Positions 27,401 to 35,298 of a DNA stretch of 64,000 nucleotides are shown piece after piece. How positions within the stretch are numbered: position 1 is the stretch's first letter; each line of letters opens with the position of its first letter. This DNA comes from Brevundimonas sp. (GTDB lineage Bacteria > Pseudomonadota > Alphaproteobacteria > Caulobacterales > Caulobacteraceae): positions 119,860-183,859 of the forward strand of contig NZ_JAEMRO010000002.1 of NCBI RefSeq assembly GCF_016463295.1. Direction: 5' to 3'. The translations under genes and the position numbers were made by a program. A model generated the notes under the pieces. That model had not been told where the DNA came from, made no database searches, and saw nothing but the letters and a program-made list of their open reading frames with translations.

Positions 27401-27831
27401 CGAACATGCCGCTGCCGGCCGGGGTCCTGAGGGTTCTGTTCGGGGTTGAAGCGGTCGGAAGCGAACGGTTCGATCTCTATGACCTGGCGTTCGCCGTGCG
27501 CGGCTCGAGCCTTTCATTGCAAGCTCGACTGGGGCGCCCGCCGACCGCCTGGGAGGCGACGAGCGTCGCCGTCCGCGGCGCCGAAACCCAGCCCGATTCT
27601 GTCCTGAACCATTTGCTGGCGGCCTATGGCGGGTTGGAGGAAGGGTTGCAAGAGGAGGGGCTCAGCGCGCGAGGCCGGCTGGCGGACCAGGTCTATCGCC
27701 TGAGCGCGCGCCTCTGCGTGGATGGTTGCCCGGCCTGCGTGCATCGGCCGAGCGACCTCATGAGCGAAGGCCTGATGGAAGCATCGACGAGCCGTGCGCT
27801 GCTGAGCCGCTTCCTCTGTGAAGAGGCCTAG
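21478..27831 (+). CDS. dpdJ: DpdJ-like helicase fused to an N-terminal Dna2/UPF1-type SF1 helicase
   Basis: The ATG at 21478 overlaps the nuclease stop; the track start at 21253 lies inside the nuclease gene. The protein has 2117 residues. N-terminal SF1 helicase: GPPGTGKTHL near residue 68, VCIDEASQL near 200, DRIQGKERDAV near 408 and NVAVTRARHKL near 442. A region of probable winged helices follows (~540-800). The second motor is SF2: ADTGAGKTEAAA near 875, a zinc ribbon (CPECG...CVACDW) near 980-1005, MADEIHLYSH near 1060, and SSLEVGYDDPD with QRKGRGGRG near 1295-1330. The C-terminus has the DUF1998-type CVDGCPACVHRPSDL. The SF2-DUF1998 part matches DpdJ of the 7-deazaguanine restriction system. 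The SF1 fusion is unusual. It ends tail-to-tail with the dpdI-position gene. Confidence 0.75.
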   Translation: MSTRDYILRFLNQPETFATGASDPEVWLQALREVAAPLLREGGGPALRPAQVTAWEGLAPTRAGLVLGPPGTGKTHLLAWLIVGYILARRSAGLPARVFVSAFTRNAIGNLLDSVAARVGQFAPEAFDVHYLGAAPPAGLSQRIKHRASVAKQEGEAAFADLDAEAVVVGASVWQLHRLLSHKKAPGDGVLAPLFDLVCIDEASQLVLSQGLMALSGLKPDGRIVVAGDDRQLPPIRAGRDVDVSGRQLGSSLYAFLKSAGAPEFALEETFRLNGPLTTFPEKTFYLGKYRSADAVRDARLALKPDWREGLEPWEAHALDPDWPIAVLVHDGPSASSSNPFEAWASARLLEKLAERLEDVTEADGAYKSDLWRERIAAVSPHRAQNTAIRNALPAPLRANAFVETVDRIQGKERDAVVLSYCVADTEFALAEADFIFAPERLNVAVTRARHKLIVLISRRLLEASPVDQEQMDKAEGLREFVFDAALMREVEVVDNTGAKVDVQIRLVGFEDSGDLIDPPVQAPVAPPSTQALTDEDEHLLQAVRDVALASAYGTAASFALEKRLGPKSVLPGLSRLQAGGYIDLWQVITAKANFWNARPLDPPRRIFPADHETVKGRAEEVINQSKRSRKPPLYDDVRRQFAWVNVEGRDVVRPSFDRLRDEGLIQYSSDGEKLRIEWTGVATLEPLPEPPEAPALSDEDFAVLNALETLEAKRINFGVFEGWTSAATLADGQGFSRPQAQAALGRLAANGWVLFAGEGRVRSRMAELAREVRYVKQRFDRDDADKRPFLVRSLKVELRDRNKPLRSEPLAAVFDDLAAELGGTHAQALISLKDGLIGLWGPKATIAGFQRRSLEALSRAWAGVGTDAVVISADTGAGKTEAAALPLIAGAAADRLAGVKGVRAVLAYPRIRLATNQAQRLVRYAAILSRQPGAPRLTVGMQFKGTPNRLDALQDWDRDEGWRLLSDRELVFPLFGCPECGQTLHLHNGGGDAGADRLACVACDWSFDGWIGSKNGLRETPPALFIITTDSLHQWMHNPIAGRLFGDDPAYAPPRAVMADEIHLYSHVHGAQVALALQRLSARAAINAPDAPAMLMVGMSATLGDPAATWGRLAGRAEVLSIAASDKEKEINPRGREYFYFIQPEVESRGADIAGASTTIQSLMCLAHGMRRRTDSDGGFRSVVFLDSIDKVRRLHGDYTDAEDGKELASYRTRKYPEDPATGELPTQCCGEPYGCDRFQGGECWVFAAQDTAQIGAQGLRRPGQPLSVIDRPVTSASTGRVEDAIKAADVVFATSSLEVGYDDPDITLVYQHYAPQNLASFVQRKGRGGRGSDDRPITAVTLSIYTSRDSWWFKRPWTMLEPTGFNSPLNPDNFFVRRGQIVSTILDAFARYERRFGGFDPNTPPPPALVEAEALVRRVFGGPVWEGYAADLGALWALALAQRNGTARGSGLPRLRGELDWAPDLLFDSINLPRLNVIRAGEAEPRAEDVSLAAATVSPGGATRRYHAVEVDWRPPVAGQGPWLAAQDYDSAQRLRPFGDDPNAWLERLPREARTLLPGLEAEYVRPRQITLQRLGQVHGATWIADFGLDASDNLVPARNAPQNRQIGHQSHSHLRGFPVLKPADDEARPLSTGRLKPWVEAFNAFLGDGVGGKTTGLGLARVFWGADAELVLTGPPRETLPITQVFTSPGKGPTLHGYHVQTEGVRYRLDAGRLGDFLDREAARLTVDDQARKRVVSALVRWKVESGAQSLGLNMFQMRRAGELISSALADPAYLDRLNRIAFLWNKGDIASLFEDVRADLLACHPLLSPERVVKVADAFSDDRLKPILSEALRAAGDRAEIRAWLQSAVVHSLALRLKDSFVHIGHGDDRQVLVHAALPLQFGADLEGGRDIIICEVGNHGDGTTRAFVGQADDAASHWRDGFLGDCPNATEDAALDRLFSLQEHHAGWRALDPNDPAALQTLAEPLGLDPNMPLPAGVLRVLFGVEAVGSERFDLYDLAFAVRGSSLSLQARLGRPPTAWEATSVAVRGAETQPDSVLNHLLAAYGGLEEGLQEEGLSARGRLADQVYRLSARLCVDGCPACVHRPSDLMSEGLMEASTSRALLSRFLCEEA

Positions 27832-28523
27832 CCGCGGACGCGGAAAGCCGACAAGGCGCCCTTCTCCGTCAACCAGGCCATGACCTTGGGCGTGACCATG
27901 TCCAGGCTGGCTTCCTGGCGCGTGACCGCTTCAAGAAAGGTGTCGACTTCGGGTTCGTCGGTAAACGCCTGCATCGCGTCCAGGGTCTGGGCCCGCCTCA
28001 GGCGAAGCGCCGGCGCGCCTTCGGCAAGCTTCTCGGCCGACGGATCACCATTGGCGAGCGTCTGGGCGGCGGTGCTGATCTCGACCAGATCATGCCCGAT
28101 TGCCTCCGCCCCTGCGATCTTCGAAAGGAGGTGGCCGACAGCGGCCAAGTCCACGAAATCCTGCGCCACCAGTTGGGACCAGTGGTTTCTGAGCCGCTCG
28201 ATGACCTGCATCAGGGCGGAGCCGACCATAGGATAGTCCGCCGCGGCCGCCTCAAGTTCATCCGCCGTCTCGGCGTCCTCAAGGCTTTCGCCCACGCTCT
28301 GCGCCTTGGCGATCGCCCCCGACAACCTCTGGCGCAGGGCCGCGTCGTTCAGGCCGTCCAGGTCGTGCGCGCATTGAACAAGGCGCGCCAGCAAGAGCGC
28401 ATGACGGGGGGCCTGCTCGACGGGAACCCGGGCCTTATCAGCCGCTGCGCCAAAGGCTAGGCTCTTCTTGGAGCTAGCGATACGCGGTGCGAGGTCTTCG
28501 AGACGTTCAAGAGCGTCCGTCAT
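27828..28523 (-). CDS. Helical protein in the DpdI position
   Basis: This 231-residue protein is predicted to be almost wholly alpha-helical, with alanine-rich repeats (ETADELEAAAADYPMVGSAL) and a conserved-looking LRNHWSQLVAQDFVDLAAVG. No catalytic motif is visible. Its start overlaps the dpdH stop (ATGA), and it is the last gene of the long minus-strand dpd operon. Its stop overlaps the dpdJ stop on the other strand in CTAG. By position it would be DpdI, but I do not recognise the sequence well enough to use the symbol. A structural or adaptor role with the ATPase is a reasonable guess. Confidence 0.55.
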   Translation of the reverse strand: MTDALERLEDLAPRIASSKKSLAFGAAADKARVPVEQAPRHALLLARLVQCAHDLDGLNDAALRQRLSGAIAKAQSVGESLEDAETADELEAAAADYPMVGSALMQVIERLRNHWSQLVAQDFVDLAAVGHLLSKIAGAEAIGHDLVEISTAAQTLANGDPSAEKLAEGAPALRLRRAQTLDAMQAFTDEPEVDTFLEAVTRQEASLDMVTPKVMAWLTEKGALSAFRVRG

Positions 28524-31500
28524 TTCGCGGCCTCCAGTCGTTCGCGCGCGTGTTCAGCCGCCTCGGCCAGCGTCCGCCCCGCCGTATGAATGTCATCGAT
28601 GTTTACGGTCTTGTCGGCGTCGCCCACGAGATCGCGGACATGGGGCAGGAGGGCGGCCACGGCCGCTTCACCACGACTGAAGAGATCTAGAGCGCCTGAC
28701 AGTTCGCCCGCAGGCGCGGCGATCAGCCAGGCCAGGCCTTCGGGACCGGTCAGCGGTGTCGAGCCGCTTTCCGGCGAGAGCCGCCAGAGCAGTTCGATCA
28801 AGCGATTGTGGGGCTCGGTCTCCAGAATGCGGGCCTGGCGTCGCCGCTCGTCTCCCCAGGCCTTCACCTCCGTCGTCGCCTTGCCGATCATGTCGCTGGA
28901 CACCTGATCGATGAGGGCGACCAACCGTTCATTATGGTCCCGCGGCGCCTTGCCGCGCAGCATGGCCATCAGACGGTTGACGCGATCCTTGAGGATTTCG
29001 TTTTCGCCGCGAACGATGCGCGGCAGATGTTGCGCCAGGCGGTCCGCCATGGGGCGAATATCGCGCCAGTCGAAGGGCAACTCGGGCGTCGAAGGTTCCA
29101 CGCCTGGCGAGAAGGCGAGGGTATTGCGGACTTGAGCAAGCGCCTCGGCCGCCATGCTGGCGTCCGCCAGACCAAAGGTAGCCGCCGTTCCCTGAGGCAG
29201 GCTGATCATGCGGCGCAGAGACTGCCGAACGTTCTGGTGACGCTTGTCGCTGCCCGTCAAGGCCTCCTGCCAGGGCTGGGTCCGCTGACTGGGCGCCGTT
29301 GAAGGCTCGCCTTCGTCGCTCAGCAGGGCGACCCACTGGACGGCGCTGCGTTCGGTCGGCGAGGTCGCGCCGCGTAACCAGGCGCGGACAGCCAGCGCCT
29401 GGGTCGCGGCGGCGACAGGCGACCATCGGCGGCCGTCCGTGGTGAGCGGCAGGAGTCGGTCCAGATGCGAGCGCGCCCGCTGTTCAAGGCGACGGCTGAA
29501 ACGAGCCAATCGCCCTCTGTGAAATTCCGTCTGCTCGCCCGTCAGGTCATCGTCCACGCGCAACCGCGCATAGGCTTCCAGACCTTCGATCAGCCAGGCC
29601 TCTCGCGGGATGACGAAGTGGGTGCTTCCCGTCTGACCGGTGCCGGCGATCTTGATGTTGGACGCGGTGAAGACCTGCTCGAAGGTGCGACGGTCGGTGC
29701 CCAGCCGACGCGGATCCATCTCGCGGACGACGCGGTACACCGCGTCATTCCATTCGCTGACATTGGGCACGATGCCGTCGGTCCGAAGCGTCTCGACCTG
29801 TGCCAGCAGCCTCTGCAGTTCCTGCCGCGTCGCCTGTCGGGGCTCGTTCGTCACTCGCGTCGGCGTCGTCACCGTGCGGACGCGCTGGGCCGGCCCGGTT
29901 GGCGCAGCAGGCTGGCTGTCGCCCTGGGCGCCGGCCTCAGGCGCCGAGGGACGAACCGGCGTCGCCGGAGGCTCGGCCGCGGACACCGTCTGCCCGTCCC
30001 CGATCCAGGGGAGGTTGAAGGCCTCCAGCACGTTGCGCTGCACGCCCGCGAAACGTTCGACGCCGTCCTCGACCGTCTTGCGGGGACGAAGGTCGCCCCA
30101 ATAGCGGAGGACGCGGTTCAGTCGCGCCTCGGCGAGGGGATCATCGGATCTGTTGCGAACCAGGGTCCGCATCGAGCCGTCCAGGAAGGGCGGCTCCAGA
30201 TAGCGGGACTCGATTTCGGGACCCGGATAGGCGCCCGTTTCCAGCCTCTCGGGATTGAGCAATGTCGGATTGAGAACGCCCTGAAGCACGCCGCGGGGCG
30301 TCTTGTGGGTTTGGCCGTCATCATCGTTCTTGAGGGCCTCATAGAAGCCGTCGACCGCCTCCGCCGTGAAGGGAAACAGTCCGATTCCGTCGGCCTGCCC
30401 GAACGCACTGAAACACGGCTCGACGCGGGGGCACATCGGACAGGGATTGGGCGGCTCCAGCGAGGCGTCATCCCGATAGGCGGACCGCCAGGCGACCAGG
30501 TCGTCCACTCCAGTTCGGACCGCGGACAGATAACGCGCCACGAACCGGGTCCGCTCGCCGCGGCCAAGGGCTGCGATCTCGCGGGCCTGGCCATCGCTGC
30601 TGACGCCGAGTCGGATGGAGTGGGTGATGCGCTGCTGATAGTTGGTTTTGAGCTGGCGGTAGTATTCGGTCGTCAGGCCGATCACCGAAATCAGGGGGCA
30701 GACGTCGCCGTCGTCGCGCAAGGTCGCGTCGGCGACCAGGGCGTCGACCAGGCTATCGTCGAGCCCCTCCCACATGGTCACGTCTTCGAGCAGGAGGACC
30801 AGGCGGCGACGGTGGCTCGCCGGCTTGTCCCTATCCTGGCGCGCCAACTCCGCGCGCAACTCCATGAAGAGGCGCTTGAGGGCCTCGGCGGAAACACCGA
30901 GCACGCCCTGCACTGCTTGATTGCGTCGGGCGTTCAGTGCTTGAACCATCATCAGAACGTTGGGGATCTGATCGGCGAGATCGGCCTGGATGTGCTCCAT
31001 GGAGGACCCTTGCGCCAGCGCCTCCTCGATCACGCTGCTCTCCAGGGACAGCTTCATGCCGAGCCGCCGCGCCTTCTCCGAGTCACCGGCCGTATGGCTT
31101 TGCCAAAGCTCGCCGAGTTCGATCACGTCGGGGATGTCGAAGGTGGCTGACGCGGAGTTGCGGTCCTTGCCCCCGCTCATGATGCGCAGGATGCGATCAG
31201 GGCCCTTCCAGTGCTCTCGCACGGGCGCTGACAGGATCAGTTTGTCGGGTTCATGATCACGGCACCATTCGATGTCCTCGGGCGGCGCGTCGAAATAGTT
31301 GGCGGCCAGCATCGCGCCCAGCGTGGTCAAAAACTGGAAGGCGCGGCCTTCGAGTCCGGCCGCATGCCTCTGGCCCAGACCGTCGAAGAGATAGCCCAGT
31401 TCGGCTGGAAGCTTCGCCTTGAGTTGCTTCAGCGCGCCGAGAAGCGAACCGTCTGCGCGCTGAATCAGGAGACAGAAGTCCCGTTCGGCCGGCCAGTTGA

Positions 31501-31771
31501 CCTCCAGCCATCGGATCAGGTGGGACTTGCCCGATCCGGGTTCGCCTTGGACGACGCAGAAGGCGTGGCGACGCGCCGGGTTCGACAGCGTTTTGAGCAA
31601 GCCCTCCTGGGTAGCCGCCTCCAGATCGAACTTTTCTGATGTCGCTTCGAAGTCCCGGACCGCGGTGTGGGTGGCGAGGAAAATGGCCTCCTCCGCCGCG
31701 AGCGCCTGGGTTTGCAGGATCGCGTCCGCATTCGCGCGCGTCCAGCAGGGTGGGTGGTGCAGTTCAGTCAT
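28520..31771 (-). CDS. dpdH: DpdH-like P-loop ATPase
   Basis: This 1083-residue protein has a Walker A GEPGSGKSHLIRW near residue 76 and a Walker B-like RRLVLLLEDVTMWEGLDDSL near 320, indicating a STAND/AAA-like ATPase. A cysteine group (CPMCPRVEPC) near 440 may bind metal. A proline/alanine-rich linker follows near 600-640 and then a long helical C-terminal half. The length and order match DpdH, the large ATPase of the Dpd restriction genes. It probably senses or remodels DNA together with DpdG and the helicases. It overlaps dpdG by 8 nt and its neighbour downstream by 4 nt. The large plus-strand ORFs here are antisense shadows. Confidence 0.75.
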   Translation of the reverse strand: MTELHHPPCWTRANADAILQTQALAAEEAIFLATHTAVRDFEATSEKFDLEAATQEGLLKTLSNPARRHAFCVVQGEPGSGKSHLIRWLEVNWPAERDFCLLIQRADGSLLGALKQLKAKLPAELGYLFDGLGQRHAAGLEGRAFQFLTTLGAMLAANYFDAPPEDIEWCRDHEPDKLILSAPVREHWKGPDRILRIMSGGKDRNSASATFDIPDVIELGELWQSHTAGDSEKARRLGMKLSLESSVIEEALAQGSSMEHIQADLADQIPNVLMMVQALNARRNQAVQGVLGVSAEALKRLFMELRAELARQDRDKPASHRRRLVLLLEDVTMWEGLDDSLVDALVADATLRDDGDVCPLISVIGLTTEYYRQLKTNYQQRITHSIRLGVSSDGQAREIAALGRGERTRFVARYLSAVRTGVDDLVAWRSAYRDDASLEPPNPCPMCPRVEPCFSAFGQADGIGLFPFTAEAVDGFYEALKNDDDGQTHKTPRGVLQGVLNPTLLNPERLETGAYPGPEIESRYLEPPFLDGSMRTLVRNRSDDPLAEARLNRVLRYWGDLRPRKTVEDGVERFAGVQRNVLEAFNLPWIGDGQTVSAAEPPATPVRPSAPEAGAQGDSQPAAPTGPAQRVRTVTTPTRVTNEPRQATRQELQRLLAQVETLRTDGIVPNVSEWNDAVYRVVREMDPRRLGTDRRTFEQVFTASNIKIAGTGQTGSTHFVIPREAWLIEGLEAYARLRVDDDLTGEQTEFHRGRLARFSRRLEQRARSHLDRLLPLTTDGRRWSPVAAATQALAVRAWLRGATSPTERSAVQWVALLSDEGEPSTAPSQRTQPWQEALTGSDKRHQNVRQSLRRMISLPQGTAATFGLADASMAAEALAQVRNTLAFSPGVEPSTPELPFDWRDIRPMADRLAQHLPRIVRGENEILKDRVNRLMAMLRGKAPRDHNERLVALIDQVSSDMIGKATTEVKAWGDERRRQARILETEPHNRLIELLWRLSPESGSTPLTGPEGLAWLIAAPAGELSGALDLFSRGEAAVAALLPHVRDLVGDADKTVNIDDIHTAGRTLAEAAEHARERLEAAK

Positions 31772-32642
31772 CCGAGCCTGCCAGGATCTTGATGGTGAGG
31801 ACCGACTTCACCTCGTGAAAGGGATCAGGCGCCAGATCTACATAGCCGGTGGCGTCCCCACGACGGTCCAGCACGACCCGTCCCTCGTCATGCAGTTCGC
31901 GCAACGCCGCACTGAGCAGGTGAGACAGGCGTTTCGGATCGTCCTTGATCGACGTTGCAGCCGCCACGCGGGCGCGAAGGGTGCCGCGATCCAGATAGGG
32001 CATGCGCTGAGACAGGGCTTGCAGGACCGCATCAATCGGGAGAGCGACGCCGGTCGGGAGCCCGGCGCGCCTCAGTTCGATGGCGATCCGGCGCGTGACA
32101 TCCGGGTGGAAGCTCAAACGTACGGGGAGTTGAACGCCCAGGCCAAGGAAGCCCATCCAACGCCTCCACGCGGTTTGTTTGGTGTCGTTGAAACGTCGGG
32201 CGTCGCCCGTCTGGGCGTTCCCAAGGTCCGCTTCGACCCGGTCAGCGAAGTCGCCTGCAGCCGCCCAGTCCGTGCCTGAACTCTCCGCCTTGAGACCCAG
32301 CCAGGCGAAAGTCTCCAGCATGACGTGGTCAGGATGGTCTGGGGAAGTTCGGCAGAGCCGATCATGCACCTCGTCGGCATAGGCCTCGTAGTCGGCCAAG
32401 GGGTCAGCGGTGAGGACATAGTCCGGTGCTTCGAGTTTGAGGAACTCGAGGCTGGATGCCGCGCCGATCACCTGGCGCTCGGCCTCGCCGGCGATCTGGC
32501 GCGCAACCCCATCGGTGACAAAGGCGGGGTTCAACCAGGTCCAAAGGTCGTCGCGACCGATCCGCCCGCCCTCAGCCTCGACGATCCGGATGGCGGACCA
32601 CACTCTCTCGGGCGTCCCCTGGGTGCTGCTAAGGAGACTCAT
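31764..32642 (-). CDS. dpdG: DpdG-like protein
   Basis: This 292-residue protein lies between dpdF and dpdH in the order seen in Dpd clusters. The N-terminus reads as a winged-helix-like segment (PERVWSAIRIVEAEGGRIGRDDLWTWLNP). A conserved-looking region FLGLGVQLPVRLSFHPDVTRR is near residue 165, and the C-terminus contains HDEGRVVLDRRGDATGYVDL, another winged-helix-like strand pair. There is no nuclease or ATPase motif. The role in restriction is unknown; DNA binding is inferred from the winged-helix look. It has 4-nt and 8-nt overlaps with its neighbours. Confidence 0.6.
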   Translation of the reverse strand: MSLLSSTQGTPERVWSAIRIVEAEGGRIGRDDLWTWLNPAFVTDGVARQIAGEAERQVIGAASSLEFLKLEAPDYVLTADPLADYEAYADEVHDRLCRTSPDHPDHVMLETFAWLGLKAESSGTDWAAAGDFADRVEADLGNAQTGDARRFNDTKQTAWRRWMGFLGLGVQLPVRLSFHPDVTRRIAIELRRAGLPTGVALPIDAVLQALSQRMPYLDRGTLRARVAAATSIKDDPKRLSHLLSAALRELHDEGRVVLDRRGDATGYVDLAPDPFHEVKSVLTIKILAGSDD

Positions 32643-35128
32643 GAGCTCACTCCATCGGACGCGATGATATACTCATCAAGGATCGCTTCGCCATACGGCG
32701 CGTGTTGGGAGGCGATCTGGTGAAGCGCTCGACCATCAACCCGCGAGGTCGGCTCAGCAACCAGGATCAGATGTTGATCAGGGCGCGCCTTCGTCATCCG
32801 CTCAAGCTCCCTTAGCCATGGTCCAAGCGATGACGATGGCGGAGGCAGGAAGGCGGTCGGGAGATCTGGAAGCATGCCGTCACGGCGCAGCCAGTCTTCG
32901 GCGGATTGAACGAAACCGTACCGGACGGGGTGGTCTGCCAAGGCTGCGGCGATGTGGGCGGCTTCAGCCTCTGGAGCCACGATCTGCTCGATCCCGGAGC
33001 GGGCCAGGCGGCTGATGAGCCGGTCCTGGGACCCTTCTGGCGCGACGAGGATCAGCCCGCGCGGAAGGGTCGGACGCAGAGCCTCGGGGGGCGGCCAGGC
33101 GAAGCGCGCAACATCGGAACGAAGCCCCCCAGGCGGAAATACCCCCTGCCGCCGACAGGCTTCGCAGCGGCCACACGCAACGGGCGCAGCATCTGGCTCA
33201 ATCAGACGGTAGGCGGACCTGAGGAGGCAATCGCGATCTTGCCGCTTCATCGCCGTCACAAAAGCTCGCAGTTCGGCGCGGGCGAGGCCCGCCTCCTGAT
33301 CGCGACCGGCGAAAACCCGCGCCCAGACCTTCGACCAAGACGTCTGGTCCTGAGCGTCCAGAATCTCGTCACACAGGATCGTCGCTCGCCAATGCTTGGG
33401 TGTTTCGTCCTCACGCGGCGCCTCGGCCTCGACCGTCAGCACGCCTTGGCGTTGCATCAGGTTCAGAAGGCTGCGGTTCCAGCCCCGATTACGTTCGCCG
33501 GTGTAGCGCGGGTCCAGACCGTCCCGCGCTGCGTCGAGCGGCAGGATCAGGCGCACCGCGCCCGTAGCCGGATCTCTGCTATCGCTGCTGGCGCCCCTCA
33601 ACAGGGCGGTCCAGCGCGCCTCGGCGAGTTCGGCCGACAGCCAGCCATTACCCGCCATCGACGCCGCATCGTCTTCGTCAGAGTCGTAACTATCGACCTC
33701 TTCGGTCGTCCGGCGTCGCCGAGTTGCGCGCTCCGTTTTGCGGGTCCAGAGGGTCACGCCTAAGCCCTGATAGCCGTCGCGCGATGCCCTCCCGACCTCT
33801 TGATACCAACGGGCTGCGCTCTCGGGCAGGCAGGCGTGGATCACCGTTCGCACGTCAGCCTTGTCGACCCCCAGGCCGAAAGCTGATGTCGCGATCACCA
33901 GATCAAGATCGCCGGCCGCCCAACGTTCAACGATATCCCGTCGAGCCTTCGCATCCGAAATCGCGCCAGTGAACAGAGCGATGCGAGTATAGCCGCCGTC
34001 CTGCGTCAGGCGGTCGTGGAGTCGAACGGCGTGCTCGACCCGCGTCGTGTAGACCACGGCGGGTCGCGGCGCCCGGTCGATCAGACGAAGCAGAGCGGTG
34101 TCTCGCTCGGCTTCATCCGCGAAATCCGCAGCGCTTAGATCGAACTGATAGCGTGGCGTGCGCGCATGGATCTCGCCCCAAGCACCGGCGCCATAGTCTG
34201 CGCGCAGGACGGCTTGGGAGGCGGGGACCAGGGTCGCGGAGAGAAGAACGGTGCGCAGGTCCGGATTCCGCGTGCGCAATTCCCTGATGAGCGCGGGGAG
34301 GCGTTGGAAATCAGGGCGGAAGCTTCGTCCCCAACTCTCAATGATGTGGGCTTCGTCAATGAAGACAGCCGAGAGGAGACCTTTCTGGCCGTATTTCTCC
34401 GGCGCGGTGAGGTCGAGAGCCGTTTGCAGAAGATCGGGTCGGGCGGCCCCAAACGCGGCCTCTGGTGAGAGCAGCAGCAGCGGAATGTCGCCATTGCGGA
34501 AGTTGGCGAGTATCTCCTCGCGCTGGGCCGGGGGCGTTGAACCGCTAAGCGCCCGACTGGCCTCCAGGCCCGGCATGGCCCGCAGAGTGCGCTCATGATC
34601 CTCCGCCAGCGCGATGGTTGGCACGATGACGACGGCGCAGGCCCCCGGATTGGTTTCTCTCCAGAAGAGGATGGGAGCCTGAAAAAGCAGGCTCTTGCCG
34701 GCGCCGGTTGGCATCGAGACCATGAGGGAACTCCCTCTGGGAGCCGTCAGGGCGGTCTGCACGGCGGACTTCTGGGCACGACTGCGGTACCGACCGTGAG
34801 GCGTGAGGCGAAGCAGGACGGCGTCTGCCGGTGCCGGCGACACACCGCCCCGCGGCGCGGCGTCGATCCTGAGCGCAACGTCCAGACCGGGAGCAATGTC
34901 CGAGAGATCCTCGTCGAGGATTCGAACAGCGCCATCCGCTGTGGCCGCGAGTCCAAACCGGGGCAGCTGCGCGGTCTCCGCCGCTATGAGCGGCGCGGGA
35001 GGCAGGGCGCGACCGCCGCTCAGCCGCGCCAACTCCCGGAGCAGGGCGAGGCGATCTGAGGGCGCCGTCGCCGTCTGATAGCGCTCTCGCGTCGTCCGAA
35101 GCGTATCCTCCAGCCAGCCGTCAGCCAT
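32639..35128 (-). CDS. dpdF: DpdF-like RecQ-family DNA helicase
   Basis: The SF2 helicase has Walker A MPTGAGKSLLF, DEAH box VFIDEAHIIESWGRSFRPDF, motif III LLSATLVPAS and motifs V-VI (IATSAFGLGVDKADVR, YQEVGRASRDG). A RecQ-like zinc cysteine set is in ACGRCEACRRQG. The aromatic-rich loop after DEAH is typical of RecQ (WGRSFRPDF). An extra basic TRKTERATRRRRTTEE insertion follows motif VI. The track start at 35254 is a TTG with little support. I place the start at ATG 35128 (MADGWLEDTLR), 829 residues, with AGGG about 9 nt upstream; ATG 35158 is an alternative. Dpd clusters carry this helicase as DpdF. It should unwind or translocate on target DNA. Confidence 0.78.
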   Translation of the reverse strand: MADGWLEDTLRTTRERYQTATAPSDRLALLRELARLSGGRALPPAPLIAAETAQLPRFGLAATADGAVRILDEDLSDIAPGLDVALRIDAAPRGGVSPAPADAVLLRLTPHGRYRSRAQKSAVQTALTAPRGSSLMVSMPTGAGKSLLFQAPILFWRETNPGACAVVIVPTIALAEDHERTLRAMPGLEASRALSGSTPPAQREEILANFRNGDIPLLLLSPEAAFGAARPDLLQTALDLTAPEKYGQKGLLSAVFIDEAHIIESWGRSFRPDFQRLPALIRELRTRNPDLRTVLLSATLVPASQAVLRADYGAGAWGEIHARTPRYQFDLSAADFADEAERDTALLRLIDRAPRPAVVYTTRVEHAVRLHDRLTQDGGYTRIALFTGAISDAKARRDIVERWAAGDLDLVIATSAFGLGVDKADVRTVIHACLPESAARWYQEVGRASRDGYQGLGVTLWTRKTERATRRRRTTEEVDSYDSDEDDAASMAGNGWLSAELAEARWTALLRGASSDSRDPATGAVRLILPLDAARDGLDPRYTGERNRGWNRSLLNLMQRQGVLTVEAEAPREDETPKHWRATILCDEILDAQDQTSWSKVWARVFAGRDQEAGLARAELRAFVTAMKRQDRDCLLRSAYRLIEPDAAPVACGRCEACRRQGVFPPGGLRSDVARFAWPPPEALRPTLPRGLILVAPEGSQDRLISRLARSGIEQIVAPEAEAAHIAAALADHPVRYGFVQSAEDWLRRDGMLPDLPTAFLPPPSSSLGPWLRELERMTKARPDQHLILVAEPTSRVDGRALHQIASQHAPYGEAILDEYIIASDGVSS

Positions 35129-35298
35129 TAACGCGGACCCTGCCGAGGCCAGCGTCATCGTAAGGGAAGCGTTCGTGATCGCTAGGCCGCGCCGCGACCT
35201 CGGACTGTAAACCCTGCACTCAAACTCCCCCTTGAGGACATCAAAGCGCAGCAACCTTGCGTTGGCAAATCATTACGCAAGGCAGACCGGTGGATGAA

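Noticed and set aside
29465-31150. 561-codon plus-strand ORF inside dpdH
   Set aside because: It is antisense to a clear P-loop ATPase, has no recognisable domain, and is rich in the G/R/Q/H/V mixture typical of high-GC antisense frames.
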